Shown here: positions 7,624 to 16,264 of the stretch, one piece after another
How positions within the stretch are numbered: the first letter of the stretch is position 1
How the letters are laid out: each line of letters starts with the position of its first letter
Assembly: GCA_038210495.1 (NCBI GenBank)
Contig: JBBQWR010000012.1
Span: 52,536 to 116,535 of the forward strand
Direction of reading: 5' to 3'
Source of the DNA: JBBQWR01 sp038210495
Lineage (GTDB): Bacteria > Planctomycetota > Planctomycetia > Pirellulales > DATAWG01
Length of the DNA stretch: 64,000 nucleotides
Notes under the pieces: generated by a model
What the model was told of the DNA's origin: nothing
Seen by the model: only the letters and a program-made list of their open reading frames with translations
The model's database searches: none
Translations under genes and position numbers: made by a program

Positions 7624-8022
7624 TTATCTGACCAGCAATAGGAGACTCTCGGTTGTGTTGAGTAACGCAATGCTGGCCAACACCCAGGCGCCAAACGCTG
7701 CCAAGTTCAGTACGACTCCAGCTCGGGGAAGCCAAGCGCAGCAGCCCGCGCGCATCGCATGTCTGTTGCCGGCTGCCCCGAGCCAGCCACCAAAGAGAAC
7801 GAGCAGAATCGGAATGCTGACCGCAATCCGGGCTAGCCAGGCATGCAACAGCACGACATGGGGCGCTCGGAAACCGTGTGCCCATATCTGGGCCGCCAAG
7901 ATTGTGACGATCGGGGCCGAAACAAGAACGGGAGCCCCGATCAGAAGTGACGCCAGTCCCAATTCCGCAGCGTCCCGCGAACGATCGCGTGGCGCCGTGT
8001 CTTCAGTAAGGCTTTCCGACAC
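7624..8022 (-). CDS. Hypothetical three- to four-helix membrane protein
   Basis: A 132-residue product with an acidic, Arg-rich start (MSESLTEDTAPRDRSRDAAE) and hydrophobic segments at about 22-45 (LASLLIGAPVLVSAPIVTIL), 65-85 (RIAVSIPILLVLFGGWLGAA) and 103-125 (GVVLNLAAFGAWVLASIALL). The family is not recognised. It follows the DUF4105 gene's direction with a 160-bp gap. An overlapping ORF on the other strand is rejected because it is low-complexity, whereas this frame has well-formed membrane helices. Confidence 0.6.
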   Translation of the reverse strand: MSESLTEDTAPRDRSRDAAELGLASLLIGAPVLVSAPIVTILAAQIWAHGFRAPHVVLLHAWLARIAVSIPILLVLFGGWLGAAGNRHAMRAGCCAWLPRAGVVLNLAAFGAWVLASIALLNTTESLLLLVR

Positions 8023-8137
8023 CTGTTAAGACACCTTAAGAAGCCCTCACAAATCCGGGGAAGCAGAGGAGGGCATACCCATTTTGCTCGCGGCATCGCT
8101 AAATTGGGTCAGACCCCGGCCGGATTTGTTTGGGGTT

Positions 8138-8262
8138 CTAAGACAAGCTTCTTCGCCGCCAAGCCATCAATCCCAGGCCGCCGGCGCCGATGACCAGCAG
8201 CGCCAGTGAGGCCGGCTCGGGGGTCGGGGTCGTAATGGTCGTCTGCGTGATATTCAGATCGT
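8138..8262 (-). pseudogene. Out-of-frame PEP-CTERM sorting tail of the preceding gene
   Basis: Read one frame away from the upstream coding frame, this stretch encodes TTITTPTPEPASLALLVIG, a Gly-rich membrane helix and the basic end WRRRSLS before a TAG. That is the complete tripartite PEP-CTERM signal (Pro-Glu-Pro, hydrophobic helix, Arg cluster). It is disconnected from its secreted domain by a net 20-base insertion. A real frameshift or an assembly error would look the same here. Confidence 0.8.
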
Positions 8263-8280
8263 CTACGTGATATTCAGATC
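8241..8280. repeat. Tandem 20-bp duplication
   Basis: Two adjacent 20-base units, 8241-8260 and 8261-8280, differ at one position only (G at 8245, A at 8265). Because 20 is not a multiple of three, the duplication shifts the frame of the PEP-CTERM gene. The substitution also makes the first in-frame stop (CAG to TAG). Confidence 0.95.
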
Positions 8281-8982
8281 GTCTACGACGAACTGCGTGC
8301 CGGCGGGATTCTGGGAGTTATCTCCGGGGCTGTAGGACGAGGAGAATCGCAACGCGCCGATTCCCGTAAACGTGCCGAAGGCGGGCAAGATCGGGGTGGT
8401 TGGGGTGTAGACCAGCGGCGTCATATTGCTCAAGACGAGGGGACCGGAGGATGCGACGACGACATTATTAACGAGTCCCTCGATCGTGACTTTCAGATTC
8501 GGAATCCAAGCCGACGTCAAATCGACGGAATTCAGGCTGAACAACGTTGGAAAACTCAGACTCGCGAACCCGCCGAACACATTGAACGCGGCGAAGTTTG
8601 GGGAGGTTGTGCCGAATTGGTAGCCAGAACCCGGCAAATAGTTTTTGTAGATATAGTCGAAATTCGTCCAATTGAGATTGTTGTAATTGTTGGGGACGAC
8701 GCCGTAGGTGGTCGAGGAGGGCTGGATGTCGTCGAAACCGATGACCTGGGCTTCGGCTCTGGCGGCGCTGAAGCTCAGCGCCACTCCACAGAATGCAACG
8801 ATAAACAGCGCGCGCAGCGCGTTTGATCCGATGCTCTTAATGACCGGGCGACAGTCGGGTGTCTCAAGACACAACGCCGCTCGGACGGATTGAATCTGGG
8901 AATGGAATCCCCGTGACGGCGTGCGGCACGAATCAATTCGCGCCCGCGTGGACGAATTATGCGTGAATTTCATTGGCGGCAT
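8263..8982 (-). CDS. Exported PEP-CTERM-type protein truncated before its sorting signal
   Basis: A 239-residue product with an N-terminal extension, a hydrophobic signal (LRALFIVAFCGVALSFSAAR) cut near AEAQ, and a beta-rich secreted domain (VIGFDDIQPSSTTYGVVPNN ... NPAGTQFVVDDLNIT). The frame ends in TAG directly after VVDDLNIT. The next 20 bp repeat the preceding 20 bp. If one copy is removed, the frame continues through TPEPASLALLVIGAGGLGL and ARG-rich AWRRRSLS to a TAG at 8138-8140, a textbook PEP-CTERM tail. PEP-CTERM proteins are anchored and sorted by an exosortase; this allele would be secreted without that anchor. The first ATG is used, but the true start is uncertain. Confidence 0.8.
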   Translation of the reverse strand: MPPMKFTHNSSTRARIDSCRTPSRGFHSQIQSVRAALCLETPDCRPVIKSIGSNALRALFIVAFCGVALSFSAARAEAQVIGFDDIQPSSTTYGVVPNNYNNLNWTNFDYIYKNYLPGSGYQFGTTSPNFAAFNVFGGFASLSFPTLFSLNSVDLTSAWIPNLKVTIEGLVNNVVVASSGPLVLSNMTPLVYTPTTPILPAFGTFTGIGALRFSSSYSPGDNSQNPAGTQFVVDDLNIT

Positions 8983-9203
8983 TGTTCCTTAGTCGGGCGC
9001 GGGGGCTTCATCTGATTTCCGCGCGATAAACCCAATGCGATTACCCTAATCGAATTCTCCGGGCAACGCAATCAATTTAACGCATTTCTCACAGGAAAAC
9101 TTGGAAAACCGGTCGACGATGCCACCCCTCGATAGAGCGACGCCATCATTCGACGGACCAACCGGAGGCGTGCCCGCCGAATGCTGCCGAGTTGCCTCGG
9201 ACG

Positions 9204-10985
9204 CTATGAGCCGGGGCGATGAAAGATCAAGTACAAAATGACGCAGGCCAGCACGGGCACGAGCGCCAAGACCACATACCATATCATTCCGCTGCCGGGC
9301 TTCCACTCCGCCGGTGGCCTGAGCCGCGCGGCGCGACCCGTGACCTCGACCGCTTCGGGGTTCTCTAGTTCCGCCTTCATCGCCGCCGCAGACACGTAAC
9401 GGTTTTCAGGCCGCTGCTCGAGCGCATGCAGCAAGATCTCCTCGACCTGCGGCGAAATATTGGGATTGAGTTGCCGAGGCGCGATCGGATCGCCGAGCAG
9501 CCGGGCGTTCATAATCGCGAGCGGATTAGCGCCCTCGAACGGCGTCTGACCGGTGATCATTTCGTAAAGAATGGCCCCCAGGCTATAGATATCGGTCCGC
9601 ACGTCGCCGCGTTTGCCTTTGACCTGCTCGGGCGCCATGTAATCGGGAGTGCCCATCGCCGGCGAAAATCCGGTGAACGTGATCCGCCGCAGGGCGCCCG
9701 CCTTGGCGATCCCGAAATCCATGATCCGCGTGCCGCCGTCGGTGCAGATCATGATATTCTCGGGCTTCAGGTCGCGATGCACGATATTCCGCTGGTGCAT
9801 GTGGTCGAGCGCGTCGCACAAATTGCTGGCCACGTCGAGGGCTTCGCCGACCGGCACTCGTTTGACGTCGTTGAGCACCTGCCGCAGCGTATGGCCGTCC
9901 AAAAACTCCATCGCGATGTACGGCCGGCTTTTTTCCTCGGTCGGAATCAAATGCAGAATGCCCGGGTGATTCAGCGAATGGCCGATTTCCTCTTCGCGCT
10001 GAAACCGCGAGAAGAAGGCCGGATCGCTTTCGAATTGCATCAGCGGCACTTTGACGGCGACCGTCCTATGGGTCGTTAGATCGATGGCCCTGAAAATCGA
10101 AGCCATGCCGCTACGGCTGATGAGCGCCTCGATTTGAAACCGATCATCGAGGACGTCGCCGCTAGCCACGTCGTTGGGCATCGTTATTTCCGTTTCGTGA
10201 TAGACGGGCTGGCCGCGAAAATAGCTGATCGTGGTGACACGCTCGACGCAAATGACCTGCACGGTCAGATTGTCGTCCGTGCCCCGCCGTTCGGCCAATT
10301 GGATGAGCGCGCGGCAAGCGTCGTCGGGAGTCATGCGGCCGGCGATTTCGAGAATCTCCAGCTCGGTCACGCAAAAATGCACGCCGTCGCTGCATTGCAC
10401 CAGCACGTCGCCCCGTTCGATGGGCAACGTATGATAATCCACCTGAATCGTAATCTCTCGCCCGACGCTGCGCGTGAGCATGCACCGCAGCTCACTGACG
10501 GCCGCATCCTTGGCCGAGATAAGCCCCAGCTTGAGCTGAGTGGCGGCGTAATTGTGATCGGACGTGACTTGAGCGATCTTGCCGCCGTGGATTAGAAACG
10601 CGCGGCAGTCGCCGACATGGCCGATGTCGATCTCGTTATTTCGGAGCACCGCGATCGTGAGCGTAGTGGCCATCCGGCCCTCGCCGGTGCGATCGATCAT
10701 GCTCCGATCGTAGACGGCCGTATTGGCGGCCGTGAACATTTGAAACAGGGCCTGCCGCGGCGCAGCGCCCGGTTTCAATTCGCGGAACACGCGGATCGCC
10801 GTGTCGACGGCCGTTTGGCTGGCGACCTCGCCGTGTCCTTGGCCTCCCACGCCATCGGCCAGCGCGACGACGACGCCCCGGGTTCGCAGTTCCTGCTCGT
10901 CGCCGGGCTGCCACATGCCCATGTAATCCTCATTGTTCGATCGCACGGGACCGACGGAGGAGAGCTGAGCGTAAGTGACTTTCAT
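9204..10985 (-). CDS. PP2C phosphatase-Ser/Thr protein kinase fusion, tail-anchored
   Basis: A 593-residue signalling protein with two opposing activities. Residues 1-245 form a PP2C domain: SNNEDY, ALADGVGGQGHG (metal-binding Asp-Gly), IGHVGDCRAFL, VQCSDGVH and RGTDDNLTVQ. Residues 280-540 form a Hanks-type kinase: a weak glycine loop (ISRSGMASIF), AVKVP (ATP-anchoring Lys), HRDLKPENI near 402, DFGIAKAG near 421 and GTPDYMAPEQ. A C-terminal helix, MIWYVVLALVPVLACVILYL, would anchor it in the membrane with both domains in the cytoplasm. The start at MKVTYAQLSS was chosen because PP2C domains begin there. No lipid-II-sensing PASTA repeats are present. Substrates are unknown. Confidence 0.93.
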   Translation of the reverse strand: MKVTYAQLSSVGPVRSNNEDYMGMWQPGDEQELRTRGVVVALADGVGGQGHGEVASQTAVDTAIRVFRELKPGAAPRQALFQMFTAANTAVYDRSMIDRTGEGRMATTLTIAVLRNNEIDIGHVGDCRAFLIHGGKIAQVTSDHNYAATQLKLGLISAKDAAVSELRCMLTRSVGREITIQVDYHTLPIERGDVLVQCSDGVHFCVTELEILEIAGRMTPDDACRALIQLAERRGTDDNLTVQVICVERVTTISYFRGQPVYHETEITMPNDVASGDVLDDRFQIEALISRSGMASIFRAIDLTTHRTVAVKVPLMQFESDPAFFSRFQREEEIGHSLNHPGILHLIPTEEKSRPYIAMEFLDGHTLRQVLNDVKRVPVGEALDVASNLCDALDHMHQRNIVHRDLKPENIMICTDGGTRIMDFGIAKAGALRRITFTGFSPAMGTPDYMAPEQVKGKRGDVRTDIYSLGAILYEMITGQTPFEGANPLAIMNARLLGDPIAPRQLNPNISPQVEEILLHALEQRPENRYVSAAAMKAELENPEAVEVTGRAARLRPPAEWKPGSGMIWYVVLALVPVLACVILYLIFHRPGS

Positions 10986-11006
10986 GCGACATTCCGCAGC
11001 GGCCAC

Positions 11007-11591
11007 GGCGTGCTCGACATGCTGGTCGGCGAACGCCCTGAAGATTTGAAGATGAGTGTAATTCTAAGTAGCCGGCGACAAAATCATAGCCGCGTTTCAA
11101 ACTCGAAATTCACGGAGCGTAACGACGCCAAAAACTCGTGGAATGGAATTGTCGACCGCCCGGTGCGTCGATCGATTCACTTATTCCCATTCAGCGACTG
11201 CGCGTTTGCGCGCGTCTTAATGTTTAGGCACTCGCTGCTTCGTCTACAAGCATCCGCCATCGGACTCGTGCGAAGCGAAGCTGTCACTGTGTATCCAAGA
11301 CAACTAGCAAGTCGATAGCAGACAACAAGTTCCGACAATCGGCCAGAAATCGTTTAAGGCGCCGCGAATCCGTTGGTATCGCAATTGCAAAGCAGGCGGC
11401 GAATCAGGCATCAAATCTTGGCGGCGTTAGTTTTAAGCGAGCGCAGTTAGGCGGGCGAGAAAGACTGCGTGTTCGCTTGAGATCGTATCTCGAATCGATT
11501 CCTCGCCCTCGTTGAGACGTCGCGTTGGCGTCGGCGGACGAAGTCGTCCGAATTTAAAGTATGGTGTGGCAATTCGAAAGCGAGGCACGGT
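11007..11591. other. Long divergent intergenic region with a palindrome
   Basis: Nearly 600 bases separate the kinase-phosphatase (minus) from the APC permease (plus). A perfect 7-bp palindrome with a two-base spacer (CGGACGA-AG-TCGTCCG, 11535-11550) lies about 40 bases before the permease ATG, where it could be an operator or leader hairpin. A GAGG site lies near 11582. No gene is recognised in the rest. Confidence 0.45.
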
Positions 11592-13913
11592 ATGTCGAGT
11601 GATCCGAAATCGGGCGGTGGTCCCCAGATGAAGGCCACGTTGGGCCTTACCGGGCTGACGATGAACGCCATGGCGCTCATCGCCCCCGGAGCGTTTTTGT
11701 GGTTGACGTTCCAGATTCAGAGCGCCTATGGCGCGCCGATGGCCGGTAGTTCGATTTGGTTCGGAATCGTCTTTGCGCTCGTGCTGTGCTTCGCGACCGC
11801 GATTTCTTACGCGGAACTGTCGAAGCTGTATCCTGGGGCGGGCTCCTCGTATTTCTTTGCCGAACAAGCGTTCTTATCCAAGACGCACGCCTATAAGTTC
11901 GCCAGATTGGCGAAATTCATCATTGGCTGGGCCAGCCATCTTTACTATTGGGTTTATCCCGGGGTGATGGTCGGCGTGACCGCCATGATAGGCGGTTACA
12001 TGCTCGGCAATCTATGGCCCGCCACGTTCAACATCGCGTTCAATAGTCCCACGTTCATGATGGGCTTTTGCGTCTTGTTCGCGTTTGGCGTCTCTTATAT
12101 CGCCTACCGAGGGGTGGCCGGCACCACCGGCGTAAACATTGCCATCAACGTCATCCAGATCAGCGCTCTGTTGGTTTTCGCGGTCATCGCCGTCGGTTAC
12201 CGCGCCAGTCATGGCGAAGGATCGGTGGGTTACACGCTCGACCCCGATGGCAGCGCAATCAACTACACATTGGCGACGTTTACGACGGCTCAATTTGACG
12301 ACAAGAACAACCCGCTGACCTATAGCCCCAGCGACAGCAAATGGGTACTCAATCCGAAGAACCTCACTTGGGACCCTCAGCAAAGTGGCTGGGTCGACGC
12401 CAAGGGACTGTCGTACGATCCCGATCAAAAGAAGTGGATCGACGATAAAAAGGTGGTCGTTGAAAAGCCCGGACTTAGGGTCATCGAGAAACCTGAACTG
12501 ACGGCCGTCGACAATCCGACGAAACTTCCAGTGGACTCGGATGGCAAAGCGATCGCGCTGAAGGACGGCAATTTGCCGGCGGCGGCGATTCCCAGTTCGC
12601 CGGACAAGAAAGGCGCCGGAATCGCGGTTTTGGATGCCGGCGGCGATCCGCAGAAGGATCCCGATGGTGCTTGGATGCCGCTGTTGAAGCCGTCGGACCC
12701 GAAGGCGGAATTTCCGTTTGGCGGCGTCCGGCCCTATGCGGCCGATGAACAGGCCAAGAAGGAGCAACAAAAGCTCGCGCTTCAGCCGTTCATTTTGCAC
12801 TACGCCGATGACAAAGGTAAGAGCCAAGCGACTACGCAAGAGTTGAAGGACTCAAACGACCCCACGTCGGACAAGCAGGAAACCCGACAGTACTTCGATA
12901 GCCCCAAGGACGTCGTAGCCCCTCACAACTTCAGCTATATCATCATACAAGCCTGCGTGGCGATTCTCATCCTCGTGGGATTCGAATCGGTGACATCGAT
13001 GGGTGAGGAAGCCAAGAACGCGAAACGCGACATTCCCCGCGCCGTGCTCCTGTCACTGTTCGTTCAAGGCTGCGTGTGCTACCTAATTGAGTATTTCGCG
13101 GCCAAATATGCGTTGAACCCTGGGTACAAAATGACGACGGCCGCCGGCGCCACGGCGCCCATCGGCGACTTGATGAAAATTACCGGCGCGTGGCTCTTCG
13201 GAAGTTCCGAGGCCGGCTGGTGGTTCATGTTCATCCAGGCCATCACCGTTTTCTTGGCCTTGATCGGCACAACGCTCTCGTGCATTAGCACGGGCGCCCG
13301 TGTGACCTACGCCATGGGTCGGGACGAGGAAATGCCGGCCCATTTCGGGATGCTGCACGGCAAGAACCTGACGCCGCACCGAGCGATTTGGACGCTCGCC
13401 ACGCTCTCGGCGATCATCGGCATCGTCGCCGTCTCGCTGTACCTCTGCTCGCCGACCTGCCCGGATTTCTGGGGGAGCTTGACCGATGCTCAGAAGGGAA
13501 GCATTTGGTATCCCAAGTTCTTGATACCCAGCGTCGAATTGGCCCATCAACTGCCCAACAGTTTGCTGGTGGTTACGCTGGCGAGCAACTTCGGCACGTT
13601 CATGCTGTATATGCTCACATGCGTCGTGGCGATTGTCGCCTTCCGCGAGCATCACAGTTTCCATGGCTTTAAGCACATGGTCGTGCCGGTGTTCGGCTTG
13701 CTTGCAAATTTCGCCTGCATGCTGTTTTATTTGATCGGACCGTTCATGGGGATCGGCATGACTAAAGCCGAGCCCTTCACCGCGCTGGGCATTGCCGCTC
13801 TGTGGGGACTCTATGGAGGGATTTATTTCATCCTTTCGGGAAGGAAGAGGGGCAAGACGACCCTACTCAGGCCCGAGCACAAGGCGGCTGCTTTCACGGG
13901 CGCCGCGAACTAG
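11592..13913 (+). CDS. APC-superfamily permease with a large hydrophilic insertion
   Basis: A 773-residue membrane transporter of the amino acid-polyamine-organocation superfamily. The N-terminal motif (GLTGLTMNAMALIAPGAFLW), later helices (INVIQISALLVFAVIAVGYR) and the signature VGFESVTSMGEEAKNAKRDI support the family. About 230 residues (roughly 205-440) interrupt the usual core between two helices. The insertion is hydrophilic and contains three tandem 15-16-residue repeats (LTYSPSDSKWVL, LTWDPQQSGWVD, LSYDPDQKKWID). Then comes a Lys/Asp/Pro-rich stretch. The loop is probably on one face of the membrane; which one is unknown. The substrate cannot be assigned. Confidence 0.88.
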   Translation: MSSDPKSGGGPQMKATLGLTGLTMNAMALIAPGAFLWLTFQIQSAYGAPMAGSSIWFGIVFALVLCFATAISYAELSKLYPGAGSSYFFAEQAFLSKTHAYKFARLAKFIIGWASHLYYWVYPGVMVGVTAMIGGYMLGNLWPATFNIAFNSPTFMMGFCVLFAFGVSYIAYRGVAGTTGVNIAINVIQISALLVFAVIAVGYRASHGEGSVGYTLDPDGSAINYTLATFTTAQFDDKNNPLTYSPSDSKWVLNPKNLTWDPQQSGWVDAKGLSYDPDQKKWIDDKKVVVEKPGLRVIEKPELTAVDNPTKLPVDSDGKAIALKDGNLPAAAIPSSPDKKGAGIAVLDAGGDPQKDPDGAWMPLLKPSDPKAEFPFGGVRPYAADEQAKKEQQKLALQPFILHYADDKGKSQATTQELKDSNDPTSDKQETRQYFDSPKDVVAPHNFSYIIIQACVAILILVGFESVTSMGEEAKNAKRDIPRAVLLSLFVQGCVCYLIEYFAAKYALNPGYKMTTAAGATAPIGDLMKITGAWLFGSSEAGWWFMFIQAITVFLALIGTTLSCISTGARVTYAMGRDEEMPAHFGMLHGKNLTPHRAIWTLATLSAIIGIVAVSLYLCSPTCPDFWGSLTDAQKGSIWYPKFLIPSVELAHQLPNSLLVVTLASNFGTFMLYMLTCVVAIVAFREHHSFHGFKHMVVPVFGLLANFACMLFYLIGPFMGIGMTKAEPFTALGIAALWGLYGGIYFILSGRKRGKTTLLRPEHKAAAFTGAAN
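12315..12452 (+). repeat. Three in-frame 15-16-residue repeats in the permease insertion
   Basis: Residues 242-287 of the permease consist of three consecutive units with the pattern L-[TS]-[YW]-x-P-x(4)-W-[VI], followed by Asp/Lys-rich residues. The DNA copies are too diverged for a recent slippage event, so the repeat is maintained at the protein level. Confidence 0.75.
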
Positions 13914-13960
13914 CCGGAGCCACCCGACACGGATGTCGTTGTTCATGCAAACGGATTAAT

Positions 13961-14004
13961 CGCGGGCGTGCCTTCGACCGGGACTGTCGAAGCGCACGCC
14001 CGCG
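13961..14004. terminator. Strong hairpin downstream of the permease
   Basis: An 11-bp perfect stem (CGCGGGCGTGC with its complement) continues, after one bulged base, into a 6-bp stem (CTTCGA/TCGAAG) around an 8-9-base loop. It starts 47 bases after the permease stop. No T tract follows, so termination by this hairpin is an inference. Confidence 0.45.
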
Positions 14005-14028
14005 ACCGTTGCGGAGCGAGCCAAAAAG

Positions 14029-14061
14029 GCGAGCGGGGGGCGTTAGCCCCCTGTCCTTCGG
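14029..14061 (+). repeat. Dispersed REP-like element, family A
   Basis: A 33-base unit starting GCGAGCGGGGGGCGT and continuing through CCCCCTGTCCT. A copy at 46489-46521 matches in 31 of 33 positions. A related palindromic form with the same GCGAGCGGGGG core fills 35196-35237. Confidence 0.7.
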
Positions 14062-14187
14062 CTCAACACGCCACAGGGCGCCCCGTCGCGGGTAATCTCG
14101 CTCGGGTATATCCATCCTGGATTGCTCCCTCACTGGCACACTGCTATCTTTTCCTCTGACTCCTCATCCAACGAGCAGGCCGGTCTC

Positions 14188-16098
14188 GTGAAGCAGCTTC
14201 TTCGCATTCTCGCAGTCAGTGTTGCGATCTTTGCCGGCGGATGGTTGATCCTCGGGCCGAGGCAATTGTATTCCGCGGAACGACCGTCAAATTCGCCGCC
14301 TGTGATCTCCGCGCCGGCACAACATGCCGCTGGACAGCTCGATCCGGCCACGGCCGATCCCGCGACGATCGCCGCGGCTGTGAATCAAAACCGGCTGGCG
14401 TGGGAATTGGCTTGGACAGTGGGCGCCGGATTGTTGGTTTTGCTCATGCAGGCCGGTTTCGCGATGGTCGAGACCGGGCTGACCCGTTCCAAGAACGTCA
14501 CCCATACAATGAGTATGTGCCTGATGTCGTATGGCATCGGCGTGCTCGCTTATTACGCCGTGGGATTCGCTTTGATGTATGGTGGCGCGGTCGATCCAGG
14601 GGCGGGCAAGCAGGTCTCGCTGCAATTGTTCGGTCACGATTTTGGCATTGTCGGTCGCGATGGATTCTTTTTGGCTGGGCGCGCGGCCGATTTTGGCTTG
14701 CTCGCCTTTTTCATGTCTCAGGCCGTGATGACCAGCATCGCGGCCACGATTCCGACCGGAGCCTTGGCCGAACGATGGAAGTTCCGCTCGTTCGTTTGGT
14801 TCTCGATTGTCGTTAGCGCAATTATTTACCCGGTGTTCGGGCACTGGGTTTGGGGCGGCGGTTGGCTGGCGAAGCTCGGAACGAATTTCGGCCTGGGGCA
14901 CGGCGCCGTGGATTTCGCCGGCTCCTCGGTGATTCACATGGTCGGTGGCGTGGCGGCTGCGGCGGGCTGCAAAGCTCTTGGCTCGCGAATCGGCAAATAC
15001 AATCGCGACGGTTCGATGAATGTGCTTCTTGCGCATAGCGTGCCGATGTATATGGTCGGCACGCTGCTGCTGGCGGTGGGCTGGTTTGCATTGAACGCGG
15101 GGCGCGCGATGGCCGGGGGAGATTTGATCGTCGGCCGCGTCGCCGCGAACACGCTCCTGGCCTCCGCGGCCGGCGCCGTCGCCGCGATGATCTACATGGG
15201 GTTCTTTTACCGCAAGCCAGATCCCAGCTTCATGTGCAACGGACTGCTGGCCGGCTTGGCGGCCATTTCCGGGCCCTGTGCCTATGTCACGCCGACCGCT
15301 GCCGTGCTGATCGGCGCCATCGCCGGCGTGCTGGTCGTGACCAGCGTGCTATTTCTCGAACGTCACACGCGACTCGACGATCCGGTCGGCGCGATCAGCG
15401 TTCATGGCGTCAATGGCGCATGGGGAATTCTTGCGGTTGGACTTTTTGCCGATGGCAGTTACGGTCACGGGCTGAACGGCCGCTTTTGGTACAAAATGGC
15501 CGATGGCAAACTGACTTGGTTCGACCACGCTTTGCAGATCCTGCCGACCGATTGGGCGCCCCGGGGCGTGGCCGGCCTATTCCATGGAGACGCTTCGCAA
15601 TTGGCTGCCCAATGCGTGAGTTTGCTTGCCAATCTGATTTGGGTATCGCTCGCATCGTATGTCGCCCTGCGCGCGATCGGGGCCCTGATTGGAAACCGGG
15701 TCGGCGCCACGACGGAATATCAAGGACTCGATATTCCCGAGCTTGGAGTCGTCGGTTATGTCACCGAAGATCCGATGTCGCCCAAGGGTGGAGTCTCCCG
15801 GCCCCCCGCGGAGCCGCGAGCCGCGGTGGCGCCGCCGCTCGCCGCCCAAATGCGATTCGGCGTATCGATCGAAGGGGCCGACGCGGCCGCGGTCAAAGCC
15901 GCTTGGAACGAACTTTGTCAGCCGACCGAAGGATCCGTGGATCCCGATTTCGCCGCCGTCTATCCAAACATGACGCTGCTCAAAGGCGCCCGGTTCCGCT
16001 TTAGCGGCGGCGAGCCCGAGGACATTCGCGGCCGGTTGGAACGTCTGCTGAATCGTCGCCTGCCGAACAGATCCATTCGGGCCAAGCTCGAGCCGTAG
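14188..16098 (+). CDS. amtB: Ammonium transporter with a C-terminal extension
   Basis: An Amt/MEP ammonium channel of 636 residues. Eleven-helix Amt features are clear: VGAGLLVLLMQAGFAMVE, ATIPTGALAERWKFRSFVWF, the first pore His in DFAGSSVIHMVGG, the second in SVHGVNGAWGILAVG, and the cytoplasmic tail motif TEYQGLDIPELG. After a Pro/Ala linker, an extra domain of about 80 residues (FGVSIEGADAAAVKAAWNEL ... RLERLLNRRL) follows that most Amt proteins lack. The GTG at this position gives a clean signal-like first helix (VKQLLRILAVSVAIFAGGW). A TTG 66 bases upstream is less likely. A PII gene follows 166 bp downstream, the usual amtB-glnK pairing. Confidence 0.93.
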   Translation: MKQLLRILAVSVAIFAGGWLILGPRQLYSAERPSNSPPVISAPAQHAAGQLDPATADPATIAAAVNQNRLAWELAWTVGAGLLVLLMQAGFAMVETGLTRSKNVTHTMSMCLMSYGIGVLAYYAVGFALMYGGAVDPGAGKQVSLQLFGHDFGIVGRDGFFLAGRAADFGLLAFFMSQAVMTSIAATIPTGALAERWKFRSFVWFSIVVSAIIYPVFGHWVWGGGWLAKLGTNFGLGHGAVDFAGSSVIHMVGGVAAAAGCKALGSRIGKYNRDGSMNVLLAHSVPMYMVGTLLLAVGWFALNAGRAMAGGDLIVGRVAANTLLASAAGAVAAMIYMGFFYRKPDPSFMCNGLLAGLAAISGPCAYVTPTAAVLIGAIAGVLVVTSVLFLERHTRLDDPVGAISVHGVNGAWGILAVGLFADGSYGHGLNGRFWYKMADGKLTWFDHALQILPTDWAPRGVAGLFHGDASQLAAQCVSLLANLIWVSLASYVALRAIGALIGNRVGATTEYQGLDIPELGVVGYVTEDPMSPKGGVSRPPAEPRAAVAPPLAAQMRFGVSIEGADAAAVKAAWNELCQPTEGSVDPDFAAVYPNMTLLKGARFRFSGGEPEDIRGRLERLLNRRLPNRSIRAKLEP

Positions 16099-16264
16099 GA
16101 AGCGTGGCGAGTGGCGATTGCCGAGTGGCGAGTGGCGAGTGGTTGCCACACAGCGCCGCGACTTCCGATCCGGCGGCGCTTGGCGCCCGCCGCCATGTGA
16201 TTTCTAACTGCTTTGTCAGCTCCCGTCTCCCGTCTCCCGACTCGCTCCTAACCGCAGGTTCGCC

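Noticed and set aside
7592..8029. Plus-strand open frame of 145 codons
   Set aside because: It overlaps the membrane protein at 7624 on the other strand, which has well-formed hydrophobic helices; the plus frame is Arg/Ala/Ser-rich and low-complexity.
16099..16264. CRISPR-like array before glnK
   Set aside because: The GAGTGGC units are short, adjacent and without spacers, so this is a simple repeat.
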